NCBI GenBank assembly: GCA_020081605.1
Contig: JAHREC010000062.1
Location: 124,001 to 188,000 of the forward strand
Reading direction: 5' to 3'
Length of the DNA stretch: 64,000 bases
Source: Albifimbria verrucaria
Lineage: Eukaryota; Ascomycota; Sordariomycetes; Hypocreales; Stachybotryaceae
The stretch's first letter is position 1. Every line of letters starts with the position of its first letter. Positions 46,942 through 59,421 of this stretch are shown here, in pieces. The notes below the pieces were generated by a model. That model was not told the origin of the DNA, searched no databases, and worked only from the letters and a program-made list of their open reading frames with translations. A program made the position numbers and the translations under genes.

Positions 46942-48302
46942 ACGTAAGGATCATCCCTATGGCGGAAAAGCATCAATTAATTGGCCTTTAGTTGTGCACC
47001 TGCACCAACGGAAGTTATCCGACGGATAAGCATATAATGCCAAGTCATTTCGGAAAACCACACCTAGCGAGGCATGCCGGTGGGGAAGCTCAGCCACTTT
47101 ATCACAGCTGCTAAAAGTAGAAAATATAGCTACTCTCATCTACTTCTTTGGAAAGAGCAAGTAGGAGGTCTCGTGTGACATCCAATACTGAGTCAAGATC
47201 ACCTAAAGTTGAGATTTGTGCTTTTCCACATACTGTCTTCTTCATTCATGGTGCATGTTCAGTAACCAATACGATCTGCTACTACTGGTTCTTGTGGAGT
47301 ATGTCAGGGATATATGTTGAGGTGACTCTTTTACTACAACAAAGTCTTGCTTGATATTCTGCGTAATCCTTCACGAGGCCTCCAAGCTGGTCACACCACG
47401 AACTTAATTGGTTCTTGCGTAACATAGATAGGGTGTATCATCCGGCTTGATTGAATATTGAAGCTTATTCCACCTTCAAGGTCATTTGATATGCAAAGCG
47501 ATCGTCCTATTGCGTGCCAAAGGAGCTGCAGTTTTAGCCAGGTAATTTTGAGGGTTGGGGTCCCTAATAAAATGTAATCATACTCACACTGGCAGAATTT
47601 GGTCATCTTATTAACCTTATTTTATGTCCTTGCTTCTTCAAGGGCTTCGATGATATATAAGTCTTCGCATTGTTCTAGGTATTACGTCGGCAGATAAGAG
47701 AACTCATAGCTGTCTGATGAATTTCTAAAGACAATGAAGGTTATAAATGAACTGAGAACGTTGGGTCTTCTGTTGCGGCCGGTTTTACCCGCCGAATAAT
47801 ATCGCTTGCCTTTCCGAATCTTCAAATATCAACTTTGATCGCACAAAAGGGCCGTGGTGCGTTGTCTGAGCAACCGTTAAGTGGCATTATCGAAGGGTAA
47901 ATATAGACCTCATACACTGGGGCATTTTCTGCTGAGCACTGGCTGAAACTAACTTCCAGGGCCAATGGGTAAGCTGAAGGGGCAAGTTTTATGAAACAGT
48001 AGTACCAACACTTGACGATGTCTAACATCACCATCAACCAACGTCTCGTATTCGTCGACACATAGTAAGCATCTAGGCCTCATTATGCAGTATTGAAGAG
48101 AAATGGTACCATAAATGTCGAGTCACATTCTTTTGAACGGGACGCGATCACATATTGGTTTTATGATAATATTCAAGATGCACAAGTTTCAATCTTATGG
48201 GAATCTATTTAGAGGTCCACTCGAACGGACATCGATAGCTGCTCTCTACACTACGGATTTCTCATGTATTCCCAGTAAGGACTCCAAAACTAGCCTGATA
48301 CT
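46942..48302. other. Intergenic, no supported gene
   Basis: A 79-codon minus-strand frame at 47822-48061 is open but has no recognised motif, signal peptide or intron evidence. The remainder is AT-rich with short frames only. Confidence 0.5.
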
Positions 48303-49446
48303 TCAGCCCTCCCAAATATCTGGACCTGGACCTTTATAGTTCTTAAGCAGCTCTGAAGGTTTATATGGGTTGTACATTGCGCGCGGTAACCAAATGCCTA
48401 ATACTTAGATTTAATATTCATTTCAAAGTACCGATGCTCAGACTCATGGTCAGATTCATGAACTCACCTGGATCGGCTGGATCGTAGCCGGGCAATTTGA
48501 TAGTCGGACCAGGGTTACCTTGTAAATAATCAGTTTTCAGTCACAAGTCATCTTCCTTTCAAAGAGCGGAAATTATTCCAAACCTACCTTGACCAGAACC
48601 AGTCACTTCGACTTGGGCACAATTGACAAACATTTGTGTCTGCTTAAACTGAGGGGATATGTTGAAATGCTCAACCCTTATGAGGTATTTGCCGGGTGGT
48701 GTAGTCTTGGGTATTGTGAAATTCATCTTCAGACTCTTAATATTTTGACATGACTTAAAGGATATAGCATTAGAGACGAAAACCGGGTTGAAACTCACTT
48801 CGGGCTGACCATCCGAGTCCCAATGCATCCCATCAGATGCGCCACTAGTACCTATCTTGAACCAATCTCCATCACCCTCGTAGTCTTCGATCGCCCCCTG
48901 GGGCTTTGGACATATAAGCCTGTCCTGGGCCTGAATGACCGATGCCGTCCAAGCCGGGCTCGAACTGGCACACGTCAGCTTTTGGTTATTTTCTAGGTTT
49001 TTAATTTTATTTTCTCACTTCCCGAACTGGGACAAAACCCTCTTGATAGGTGGCTGCGAATGCACGAAATCCCATAACGCCGCCAGCCTCGATTTTAGCA
49101 GTACCGGTTTGATGTCCCGTCTTTGTCCTGTTCCAACCGCAGACCATGGGTTCCGAGTCCCAGCTGTAGTCTGGAAACCACTGCAATCCGGAATTGTCTA
49201 AAGAAGTTGGGCTAGAGATTCTCAGTGACTGTTGCAAAATTTACAAGGTTTGCATGTAACTTACCGAACAAATTCCCACCACTTCGAAACAATACCGTTG
49301 ATTATAACAACTGGGAAACCATCTAGCTCTCTTTGTGTTACTTAGTGCTTTTTGAATAATGTGCTCTTAGCTTCATGCTCACAGTGACCATCAGCTGAGG
49401 GTAGGCTGCACAAGAGAATCCCCAATAGTAAGGATTTGTGGTCCAT
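48303..49446 (-). CDS. AA9-like monooxygenase (copy 3) with Phe at the axial Tyr position
   Basis: Secreted AA9-fold protein. The signal peptide (MDHKSLLLGILLCSLPSADG) exposes His21, and an intron splits the very next codon (CACT then GTGAGC), as in the copy at 0.2 kb. Following exons give FPVVIINGIVSKWWEFVR, then MVCGWNRTKTGHQTGTAKIE, AGGVMGFRAFAATYQEGF, the second ligand in GIGHSGPGQAYMSKAP, WFKIGTSG, and TIPKTTPPGKYLIRVEHFNI. The axial residue segment reads TQMFVNC where copy 1 has AQFYMSC, so Tyr is replaced by Phe. The end is PGYDPADPG spliced to IWLPRAMYNPY and a GPGPDIW tail. Introns lie near 48330-48450, 48525-48585, 48970-49010 and 49200-49400. One frame break near 48893-48902 (CCCCCTGGGG). 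Activity unknown. Confidence 0.83.
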
Positions 49447-50000
49447 GACTTGATGAAGCCAAACCATGATTGCAAGTCAGTAGGCGTCAATATGAGTACC
49501 AATTTTCTTTGAATGAAGAACAGAAAAGATATCTAAGGCTCGAGTATGCCGGTAATCTCTTTTATGTGCTCCATGGTCTCCTTCATTCTTCTGTTCATTG
49601 ACTTTGTGCGTTAGTTATTCATTACTAATTGCATGTGGATGAATACCATTGGCATGTGACAGAGCGGACCAAGTTCGTCCGGATGTGACATCAATATGGA
49701 TAATTGTAATATTAAACGCTGATAACATACTCAGAGCAGTGAGGTTGAAGCATACTGTTTCTCACAATCGAGGCTACTCTCTCTAAGAAGGAAAGAACCA
49801 ACGTGTCAGTCATCGATAGGAATGGTTAGTAGTCGCCAGCACGAGGAAAATGTCAGTTATTGCATGCTTACAGGGTTCTCTTTTGAGTTGTTTTGCTTCC
49901 AATTAGCTGACATTTGATCTTTTATTTTCAGCTTCTAAATAATAAGAACTAGAGTAATTTCTTTCATGCTACTGCATTCATTAATAACATGTTTTAAGCG
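49447..50000. other. Intergenic, no gene seen
   Basis: Contains the promoter side of the minus-strand AA9-like gene and the 3' side of the WD40-like gene. No other element is recognised. Confidence 0.5.
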
Positions 50001-51291
50001 TTAATTAGACCGGAAACTCATAGAATCTAATGCTCTGGTCAGCATCACCTCCCCAATCCACCCCTTACTCTTAATCGTATATGTGCCATCGCCCGAGCCA
50101 CCACCATCATATTGAGCATAAGCATCAGGTCCCCATCGATACTTAAGGTTCGTCTCAAAATCATAAACTTCTAAGCCAGCGGTGGTGCGATATGCCAGCT
50201 TTAAACTAGACTCTTCACCTTCGATCCAGAAGAGATCCCATGACTCAAAGTTTGAGCGATCCTCCATCTCCCACCTCTGGACAACTTTCCCTCATCCATA
50301 GAGAAAATTTGGATGATCCCATAACTTCCAGCGGCAAGAAGCTTGCTGTCGGATGTCCATGATGCTGTGCGAATCCAGTTACCGAAATTTGCAATCGTAA
50401 TAGGCTCGGCAGACACGTTAGAGACTGGCCAGATCTTGACGGCCGCCTGTTTCCCAGCATTTGTCACAAGTACGTATTTCCCGTCAGGGAGAAGTTGGTT
50501 TTCCAGTTTTGTGCGCCACTTGGACCGAAATCATGGAGTAATTCGCCCGTCGAGGCGTTCCATAATTTGCCGTAGCCATCCCATGCCGCGGTCGATACAA
50601 GAGTTCCGTCTGGACTAAAAGCCGCGCTCATGACTGGGTTTGAGTGCCCCACAAGGTTGATATTTAGCTCTGGGTTGTCAATGTCATAAATAATGACACG
50701 GCCAGAGAATGAACTGTCTTTGGCTAGAAAACGTCGTCCATCTGGGCTAAAAGGACCACGCCGTCCATCGAAGGTCGAGAGAGTCCCCTGATATTGTGTT
50801 TGCTCACCATCAACGGTTCCTGTGGGCAAGAGATGCAACCGCGTGACGGTGTTGTATGTGGTATAGTTGATTGAGGCGACAAACAAGTCATACCCACCAT
50901 CTTGGCTTGGGAGAATGGTGACGCTGTCAGCATCGCCTTCGAATTCTATGTCTATACTAGACACAAGCTCTGATGTGTCGAGGTTGCGGACTGCCAGATT
51001 TCTTCCAGACGCCAAGACCACAAACTTCTCATCTGGGCTTACGTCAACGACAGATGGGCCTTTGAATTTAACTGCCTCGCTGCCCCAAACTTTGGGGTGG
51101 CCATTAGCCCAAGTAGAATTGATGCTATTCTTCTGGAAATCTGTGATAAGCGTGCTAGTCGGGATGGGAGGAGCCTGAGCGACTGTGTCTACTTTATTCC
51201 TTAGGGTCTGGGTTCCCGACAATGACCTGGCATCAATGCCAGCAAGGAACCCGAAAAGAGCTAATAACGCCTGTTCGAGCATCGTGTTCAA
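50001..51291 (-). CDS. Secreted WD40/beta-propeller-like protein
   Basis: The N-terminus MNTMLEQALLALFGFLAGIDA looks like a signal peptide, unusual for a WD40-like protein. At least five propeller-like repeats follow, for example VVDVSPDEKFVVLASGRNLA, RRGPFSPDGRRFLAKDSSFS, AAFSPDGTLVSTAAWDGYGK (then LWNASTGELL) and WTSDSKLLAAGSYGIIQIFS. The C-terminal third (FESWDLFWIEGEESSLKLAY, VYDFETNLKYRWGPD) departs from the repeat pattern. No introns. Two frame breaks at TTTT 50499-50502 and CCC 50270-50272; one added base at each gives a continuous protein of about 430 residues. Several NxS/T sites support an extracellular route. A binding or scaffold role is the usual inference for propellers; the ligand is unknown. 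Confidence 0.75.
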
Positions 51292-54200
51292 GTCAGTTGT
51301 TATTACGTTTAGTAATTCAAGATTACATGAGACTCGTTAATGATGGAGTTTAGAAAATCAAGTTCAACCTAGAGAGCTTCTCTAGAATGCTGTGGTGCTC
51401 TACTAGAGGCTAAAAAGATTTAACAACTTAACATAAGGTTTGACTGAATATCATATATCTCATGGTTATTCTTAACAAGCTCGGAGAATTCGTTTTTGGG
51501 CCCTTGCTACTTTAGGAGATTCCTCACCATTCAAACTATTATATGATCCATGGTATTAGGTATTGCCCATCCTGGCGCGCCTTGCCTATATGGAGTCCGA
51601 GAGAAGAGTCCGAGAAAATAGTCCGAGAAAAGAGGGGTGTGTTTCATTGCAGACTCACAGGCTCACAGGAGAGAGTAAGGATTGGATGGAAAGACAAATG
51701 CACCTAATGATGTTGTGTGTTCATTATAATACATGATAAATTATAGCCTAAATTGCATTTAAGCCAGCTTATTTAGGGTCATGTTCTCGGGGAGTTTGTC
51801 TGAAGCCTACCATAGATATCTCCGAATGTGAAGATTGGTGGACTCTTGAACTCTGCATGCTCGGCGATTACTTAATCGAGTGAGCGGAGTGAATATACTT
51901 ATATTAATAATTAATACTTCAAAATGATAATTTCATCTTGTGTCGTATGGCATATTCTTGGTATTTGTTTTGTTGCGCTCGGCTGTATTTCCGGCTGATT
52001 CTTCTTGTAAATGTGGTAGCAAATTGTGAAGAACTTGACTACGGCATGTACCCGACAATTCACCTAATAGAGTGTTTGAGCATACTAGCCCATTTGAATA
52101 TAGGCATATTTATTATATTGCCAGAGCATTCTGAAGCTAGGTAGGAAGACTATAGCGGCTGGGCTCACAGTACTGAGATTGAATGTATTTACGCTTCTTA
52201 AGAGGCATTTATTGTCTCTACCTAGAGTCTTAATAAGATCGTTTATTTGTATGGACTTGAAATAGTACAAGTTTCAAACTATGTATTACTCGGGATATAA
52301 GTTATCATTGGTGGGTTTTTTTATTGACAGAAGTCCTACTTTTGGTGAACACATCCCAAGGTAAAAGTAGAGCAGTAGATACTAATATAGTTCATTCAAT
52401 GATATAGTGGATGATAGCAATAGCTTACTCAGAAGAAAAGCGAGTTGAGTCGCCGAACGTTAATATATCTGCTGAGATAGTTATATTTTATCTAGTTCAT
52501 AAGCAATTACTATTATATGCCGCTTTGATTGTGTGATATTTTCTCAAGCTTTCCAAGAAAGGGTTTGAACATAAGTAGGTATGAATTCATTGCCTTTCTT
52601 CTGATCTATGAGGGTCCAATCCCTATGAAGCAGCCAAAAATACCAAGTAACACAGTGAATATAGTTATAAATATAACACTCCATCACACAAGCTTGTCTA
52701 ACCACACCATTCACAAGCTGAACACAGGACACTAAATTGCATTGATTTGATGAGGCCATCACATTTGCTGTCATTGGACATATATTCACTCACAGAGATC
52801 TCCAGATGCTGCATCTAAATCCGATCCCGTTCTTAACTGCTCATTATCAGCCACTTTAAAATGGATAAGCCTGCTTGAAATAGGTAAGAATGCCAATTGT
52901 AAGGTCTAGATCATATCTCGATCAAAGTCTATATACTGCTTGGCAAGATTATTCACGACTGTATAGTATCAATTCTGTGCTACACACAATAACGGCATGC
53001 GGCTATATCTGTACGAAACATATGGGTTCGACATACCCGAAGAAGCAATCAAGTTAATTGTACAAAGCTTCCTGCGTAGCCATAATCACTAAAGCCGGCC
53101 ATTTAAAACTTCGCATTACCGCATATACTTGCATTCTAAATGAGTAACAACAGACTACCATGATCTTTCCCACTGATTAGAAACTAGGGTAGCAATGAGC
53201 GGTGGCTCATACAGTTCACTCTTATCGCATTGTACTACTAGACATGCATAAATACTATTTATTTACCTGGAACATCTACGTAATTCTCTCAAGCTAAATA
53301 TTAGTCGCCGTCATGTGTGGAACTGCTACCTCAATACGGTCACCTGTCCTACTTGATGGCCTGGCATGGACAATATTTCCGCCCCAAATCCCATTAACAA
53401 ACCTCCGCTCTCCAATCGGAACATCAAGAGTTCCCCAGGAAAATATCAATGCTCATGTGTAACATTTAAGCTTAGATTCTGTTAATTCTTTTCATCGCCC
53501 AGGCCACTCAGCATCAAAACCAATGCCCTTTGTGCCGTTGCTAACACCCTGGGAGAATCTTATCGAACTTATCTGAGATGACGCGCCTAGGCGATGTATC
53601 CTCTGTTGGTAAGTCGATGGAATATTATGATTGTGAGTTATGTTTCTTAGAGTTGCAACAGTTCAATAGCAATTGGAAGTCCAGAGGCTCCAGGCAAAAC
53701 CGTAATACCACAGAACAGGGCTCGCTATTGGTATAAATCGGTTCTAGACTGAACTCTATTAGAGTATCTTCCAAGAATCCAATCCTTGAGATAGTGCTCT
53801 TTCTACCCTTAACACTTGCCCAGGACACCTACATCCCGAGGACGGGCTATTTAGTTATGCTTTAGTCAAATGGAAGGCTGCAACCAGATATATCCAATTT
53901 TATTGTGCGTATATATTGCCAGCTAGCTTTACAGAGCAGTGATAGAGGTCAAAGCCAGAGGTTCATATTCCCATGTAGGTACTAATCGTCACTATTCGAC
54001 GTTTAGGCGACGATTGCCGCGAAACTTACATTCACGAGAGCTTCGCAGTCAAGTACAACCAGTACATCTCCCCTTGTTACACCCCTAATCGAGTCAACTA
54101 AATGAGAATTCAGTTTTTGTTCGTCTGTCTCATGTACCCAGATACTGCACCCACTTATACCAGTCATCTTGACACACCACTCCTTATCTATGACGTAATT

Positions 54201-54736
54201 CTAACCAAGACTATGTCTGGGGCGCCTAAGTAATGACCAATGTTACATTTTCTAAGTATTGTCTCAACACTGTCTGATTATGGTTTGCTTTGTGATGACA
54301 CAGAAACTCGACTAAGACCAACAAGACACATTTTGAATCAATGTTGTAAGAAGATTTCGGCTTTGTATAGTGAAATTGGTAGACAAAGCCTTTTGGTGTA
54401 CTTGACACGTATGAATTAGTATCAGATGGTGTATTCACCCTCACATTCCATAAAATGGTGAACTAGTGGACCCATCTCCCTAGGCTCATTCCTTGAAATG
54501 GCTTACCCCAAGCCAACCTCTGCTTTTTATTGGGTATAGTGTCTTTGGGAGAAGATAAATGGCTTGGAAGTTCCCATTAATACTGATCGAAGAGGACCTC
54601 TTTCAATTCCACAGCCAATTTGCTCCAGAGAATCTCAGTTTCTCTTCCTGGAATACTATTTTTAGTGTTGCACGTAAACTGACAGTCTCATCTCCGTTTC
54701 GCTTCGTGAGAACGTGAGTCCCAGGATTATCCATTC
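51292..54736. other. Gene-poor AT-rich region
   Basis: About 3.4 kb with no recognised gene; all frames are short. The only clear structure is the 13-base tandem repeat at 51594. The sequence from 51700 to 54700 is AT-rich with frequent TATA and TTAAT words and may include old, unrecognisable insertions. Confidence 0.5.
51594..51632. repeat. Three tandem copies of a 13-base unit beginning AGTCCGAG
   Basis: AGTCCGAGAGAAG, AGTCCGAGAAAAT and AGTCCGAGAAAAG follow each other without gaps. The conserved first eight bases are the reverse complement of the CTCGGACT motif repeated at 26280-26379. The array lies 303 bases upstream of the WD40-like gene start, so a regulator-site array is possible. Confidence 0.85.
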
Positions 54737-56639
54737 ATGACTTTCTACAGTTCTCGACAGAATGAGAAGGAGGATGTTGCTAATTCTGGCATAATGCTGG
54801 AGAATGCAACAAGGGAGGTCGCCTCTAATGATAGTGGCCGGACGAGCGACAAGGAGGCTGCCATGGAGAAAAAGTATGTATGGACTTGATAGTCATCCAA
54901 AATCCATGTGTTCTGAGCCTTAAGTTCATGGTATTAGCTAATATCTATTTACTTTACAGAACCATACATAAAATTGACATGCATCTTCTCCCAATTGCAG
55001 CTCTAATTTTCCTCCTTTGTTACCTTGATCGATCTAATATTGGTATGGAACGCTTTCATTGCAAAACTATACATGGGAACAGGACTAACTCACCACTCAA
55101 GGCAATGCTAAGATTCTCAATGCATCTACTGGTGACGATCTGATAACCACAAATAGTATGACCGAAACCCAGTACACTATCGCATTGATGCTGTTCATGG
55201 TTGCGTATTGCATCTTTGAAATTCCGAGTAATATTGCTCTTAAGATATTGACCCCGAAGAGGTGATTTAAATGCATCCATCTCTGTTTCCTAGCCTACTA
55301 AATGGAGATTTCACTCAGATGGATGGGAATCTTGGTATTCTCGTTTGGTGTCTTTTGCACAGCAATCAGCGCCACGACCAACGCTGGCGGTGTTGCCGCC
55401 CTCAGGTTCTTTCTCGGCACTGCTGAAGCGGGAGTGTTTCCTGGCCTAGTTTATTACTTCAGCTTCTGGTATAATCCCAGTCAGCGAGCTTTGCGGATTG
55501 CTGCTTTTTTGTGCAGTGCTACACTGTCTGGCGCGTTTGGAGGGTATGCATAACCTTCATACTCAATCAGCCTTATTCTGACTCTGGAGTCATCAAGTTG
55601 CATCGCATATGGAGTAGGCCACATGAATGGTGTTGCAGGATTGCAGGCCTGGCGATGGTTATTTATATTTGAGGGAGTCCAACAAGTAGGTGTGTCCGGA
55701 ACATTGCGTATCGAGATCCATTGCACTCTGCTAAGTTCTTTCGACGAGTACAACAGTAATTCTAGGCATTTGGATATTCTTCTTTCTACCCAACTACCCT
55801 GAAGATGTTGATTGGCTTTCTGACGAAGAGAAAACACTGCAATTCCAGAAGATGGGGACTTCCATCTCGCCAAGGTTGGTCCCACCACTAAACGTTACTC
55901 GATGCGCTCTAGTTTAATGGAGTCAAGTTTGCAGAAAATCACTTTCAAAGATGCAAAGGAATGTCTGAAGAATAGATGCATGTATTTTCATTACCTGGCA
56001 TACTTTGGCATTGGCAGTGGCGTTGCGTCATTGTCTTTATTCTCTCCCACCATTTTGCAGGGCCTAGGATACAAGGATCTTCAAGCCCAACTGTATACGG
56101 TGCCGCCTTACGCAGTAGCGTATGTGACCACTCTGATTATGGCGTGGATATCTGATCGTTATAAAACACGAGGCATCATTGCCGGCTGCTGTTTTGTTGT
56201 CGCCACGGTTGCCTTCTTGGTCTCAGGTACGTAAGCTTGACCCTGGTGCAATGCAACATTTTTAGGACTAGGACTAAGAGAAGAATATCTAGCTTTGTTG
56301 TCTGAAGAGATGTTTGTGACACGCTACATACTGCTCATCTTTGCCACGAGTGGTATTTCTGGTGGAACGCCCTCGCTCTGCGCCTGGATTGGTGACAACA
56401 GTCGTACCACCACTGAAAGCGCGGTTGCAACAGCAATTAATGTTGCAATGTCAGGGCCTAGCCAAATCATTGGTGTCTGGATTTATCGAGCCAACGATAA
56501 GCCTCTCTACCGACTTGGGCATGGGGTGAACGCTGCGCTGGTAGCAATCAGTGCTGTTTGCAGTATTGGATTGACCATCTACTACCGAAGCGAAAATGCC
56601 AAGATGGTAGGAACTAACCATAGGCGGTGGGTGTCTTGA
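54737..56639 (+). CDS. MFS transporter, Dal5/anion:cation symporter family
   Basis: Plasma-membrane carrier of the allantoate-permease type, which imports organic anions, vitamins or peptides. The acidic N-terminus (EDVANSGIMLENATREVAS) precedes TM1 (IAALIFLLCYLDRSNIGNA, split by an intron). YTIALMLFMVAYCIFEIPSN is TM2 with the family motif, followed by RWMGILVFSFGVFCTAISAT, ALRFFLGTAEAGVFPGLVYY, CIAYGVGHMNGVAGLQAWRW with WLFIFEG, and WIFFFLPNYPEDVDWLSDEE before the central loop. The C-terminal half starts LQKITFKDAKECLKNRCMYF and ends near YYRSENAKMVGTNHRR. At least six introns interrupt it, more than any neighbour. The C-terminal tail seems shorter than usual, so the end at 56639 may be slightly off. 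First of a possible group with the P450, SDR and regulator. Confidence 0.85.
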
Positions 56640-57545
56640 TCCTATCATCACTTGTACGATTAGCGCCAGACTATCCTATTAATCCCACCAGAAGTGCACG
56701 TTCAAAGTCATGCAATATATCCAGAAGAAATTACTAATTGTAATTCGGTGTGTGCTCTATAGTTACCATGAGCCATAAGCAATGCTGCGAAAGGAAATAG
56801 TGAACAACCAGGGCGAATATTAGCTCTTCAGCATTTAGTGAACTCTACTTTGAATAAAGTTCTTTGTGAAGTGGCCAATATCAGCATATAATACCAGGAG
56901 TTTTACAATTTCCAATGCCTCATTAGATTTGGTACGTTTCCATTAGGCCATTAAATATTGCGACAATCCAATACAATTTAGTTATTATAGTGCCATTGTC
57001 AAACAAAGAACCTCATAGACTAGCTAGGTAAATAGCATTGCCGGGTGTCTAGTAGGTATGTTATATGATACATATTGGTTAGGTAGAGACTTGAGTTGTA
57101 TACCCATATATGTAGGATCATACTATTAGTAAGCTTTGCCGCAAATACGCTAACAGAGGCTTACCAGATTCGATGCCAGAAGCGTCTTGTACCCAGAAGT
57201 CTGTGACTTGAACCTGCTGAATATTCAATAAAAATAGATCCGCATTGGAGTAAAATATATTCGATGTCCGATTAACTCAATGTCTATTCGACATCCTTTT
57301 TTCGTGGATGCTTGGCTCTATATTCACTTAGACAGGCTTAAAGATAAATGAGAAGATTACTATGGATTCTACAACTGCTTCAGTATTCATGCCCAATACC
57401 ACCAATTCGCGCCCAAACTGATTAAAGAGTTCTTGCTGAAAGTGCTCCACGAATTCAGAGCTGTTAACATCCATCGGACCCTGTCACTCAAACGATACTA
57501 GACCCTTGAAGATTCTACCAATTTGTACATATCATCTTTCTCATT
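56640..57545. other. Intergenic between transporter and P450
   Basis: AT-rich, no gene or repeat recognised. The promoter of the P450 gene is expected in the distal part. Confidence 0.5.
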
Positions 57546-59421
57546 ATGGGCTGGCAAGATCAAAATCTGATGGGGCCTCTTTGTGCCACTCTATGCAGCA
57601 TATTCTCCATCACCTACTTCACAGTTTGGCTCTACAAATACTATGTGCTCCGGCAGTCTTTAGGTGACCTGCCTCGAATCCATAGCGCAGTTGAGTTCTT
57701 TGAATCAGGAATGAGAACTCTGCTCCCGCACATTCCATTCCTTTGGCCGGCTGAAGCATACACTATCCACGATCCCTGGAAGAGTATGCAAATGCTTGCT
57801 CATCAAGATCGAATGCTGACCAGTGTTAGAATATGCCGACGCGGGATCTGATCTTATAGCTTTGACTCAATTGTCAACCCCAGACTACGCCGTGTATATA
57901 ACCTCATCCCCAAAAGCTTCTCGACTCATCCTGTCAAGAAGCAATATTTTTTGAAACCAGTCGACTTATTTCGCTACCGTGCAATTAATCTATTCGGTAA
58001 GCAGATCGTTTCGTCTCAGAATGGCCATGATCACAGACGTCATCGAATGGCGGTACAGGGCTGCTTTGGAGAATCAACAATGCAAGAGGGGTGGGATTCT
58101 ATGGCCAACGCATTTCAAGAAATGATACAGCAGGAGGACCTTTCATCTGGCGGGCTTCTAGTCGATACGAGGGAAGTTATGATTAAGGTAAGTCAAATTC
58201 TCTTTTGTGGATGCTCTAACAGGTCCAGGTCACTATGCGAGTGATTTGTCAAGCTTGGTTTGGTATCCATTCACCATGGACTATACCAAAAACCGACAAT
58301 GCTATTAGTAAGATTTCTCGGCTTTAACTTTCATATTTGAGTCACTCATCTTTTCACAAAAGTGCCATTCTATGAGGCCCTCCATATCGTGGAGAACTCG
58401 ATGATTCCTCAGCTACTGTTACCACTGGTTAGTATTGAGTTCTAGAGAACTTCCAGGACGAGATATATAATGCATGACTTAGTGGTTTATGGAATATAAC
58501 CCATTAGCCAGTGTACGTCGCCTAGGCAAGGCCCAAAGATGCATGTTACGTCACCTGAAAGCAATGATGAAGAGAAGACAAAAGACCCTAGTCACAGGCG
58601 GCAATGGAAAACAACCCACTCCAAAAGATGTGCTTGGTGCCTTAGTAGCTTCTCAGGTTCATGACGATAAGTCTAGTGAATCATTGTCTCAACCCAGACT
58701 TACTGAGGAGGAAATCATCGGTAATATCTTCATCTTTGTGGTGTAAGTCTATCGAGGCATCATATTGTTTCCTCTAACATTGATGCAGAGCTGGACACGA
58801 AACAACATCAAATTCACTTGCTTTTACACTAGCTTTTCTTGCCATTTATCCAGAATGGCAGGACAAGCTCTATCAAGAGATCATCCTAGCCACCAAATGT
58901 GACATGCCTTCGTATCAAGATATCAGCGCACTACCATTGGTGTTGGCGACGTGTTACGAGTCTATACGGCTAAAAGATATTGCGATGACTTTGCCCAAGG
59001 TAGCCAGCGAGGATACAGCGATACCTTATACAACATGGTTCCTGAGGGTGAATCCACAGAAAAAATCTGTATTATTCCGAAAGGCTCCCACGTGGTTATC
59101 GATTCACCGGCATCTCAGAGGAATCCATATCACTGGGATGATGCCACAGAGTTCAGACCTTCTCGCCATATATCTGACCAAGCAGTGACTTCTGAAAACT
59201 TTATAGGTTTTTCTAGAGGAGAAAGGAGATGCATCGGGAAGAGATTCGCCGAGGTGGAAATGGTTTGTTTCTTATCTCACTTCATTAAGAACTTTGTGTG
59301 GACTGCAGTTCCTCTTGCTGGAGAGACCCAAGATCAGCTAAAGCAGAGAATATTGAGTGGGGAAGAACAGCTGAGTTTCAGACCTGGGGCTTTTAACTTG
59401 GATCTCAAGAAGCGAATCTAG
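57546..59421 (+). CDS. Cytochrome P450 monooxygenase
   Basis: Membrane-anchored haem oxygenase. The N-terminus has an anchor helix (LCATLCSIFSITYFTVWLYK). The I-helix motif is AGHETTSN, the K-helix ExxR is CYESIRLK, the FRPSRH segment stands for the usual PERF, and the haem loop is FIGFSRGERRCIGKRFAEVE with the thiolate Cys. Introns include one after VDTREVMIKV, one after PKTDNAI, one after PQLLLPL and one splitting FVV from AGHE. Frame breaks at TTTTTT 57947-57952 and CC 59024-59025 need one base each; another join near 57830 (TSVRI to YADAGSDLIAL) is unresolved. Overall length about 540 residues, normal. The next genes are an SDR and a small membrane protein, which suits an oxidative tailoring pathway. 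CYP family not assigned. Confidence 0.88.

Noticed and set aside
47822..48061. 79-codon minus-strand frame with several cysteines
   Set aside because: No signal peptide, no splice support and no known motif; could be an exon but cannot be supported.
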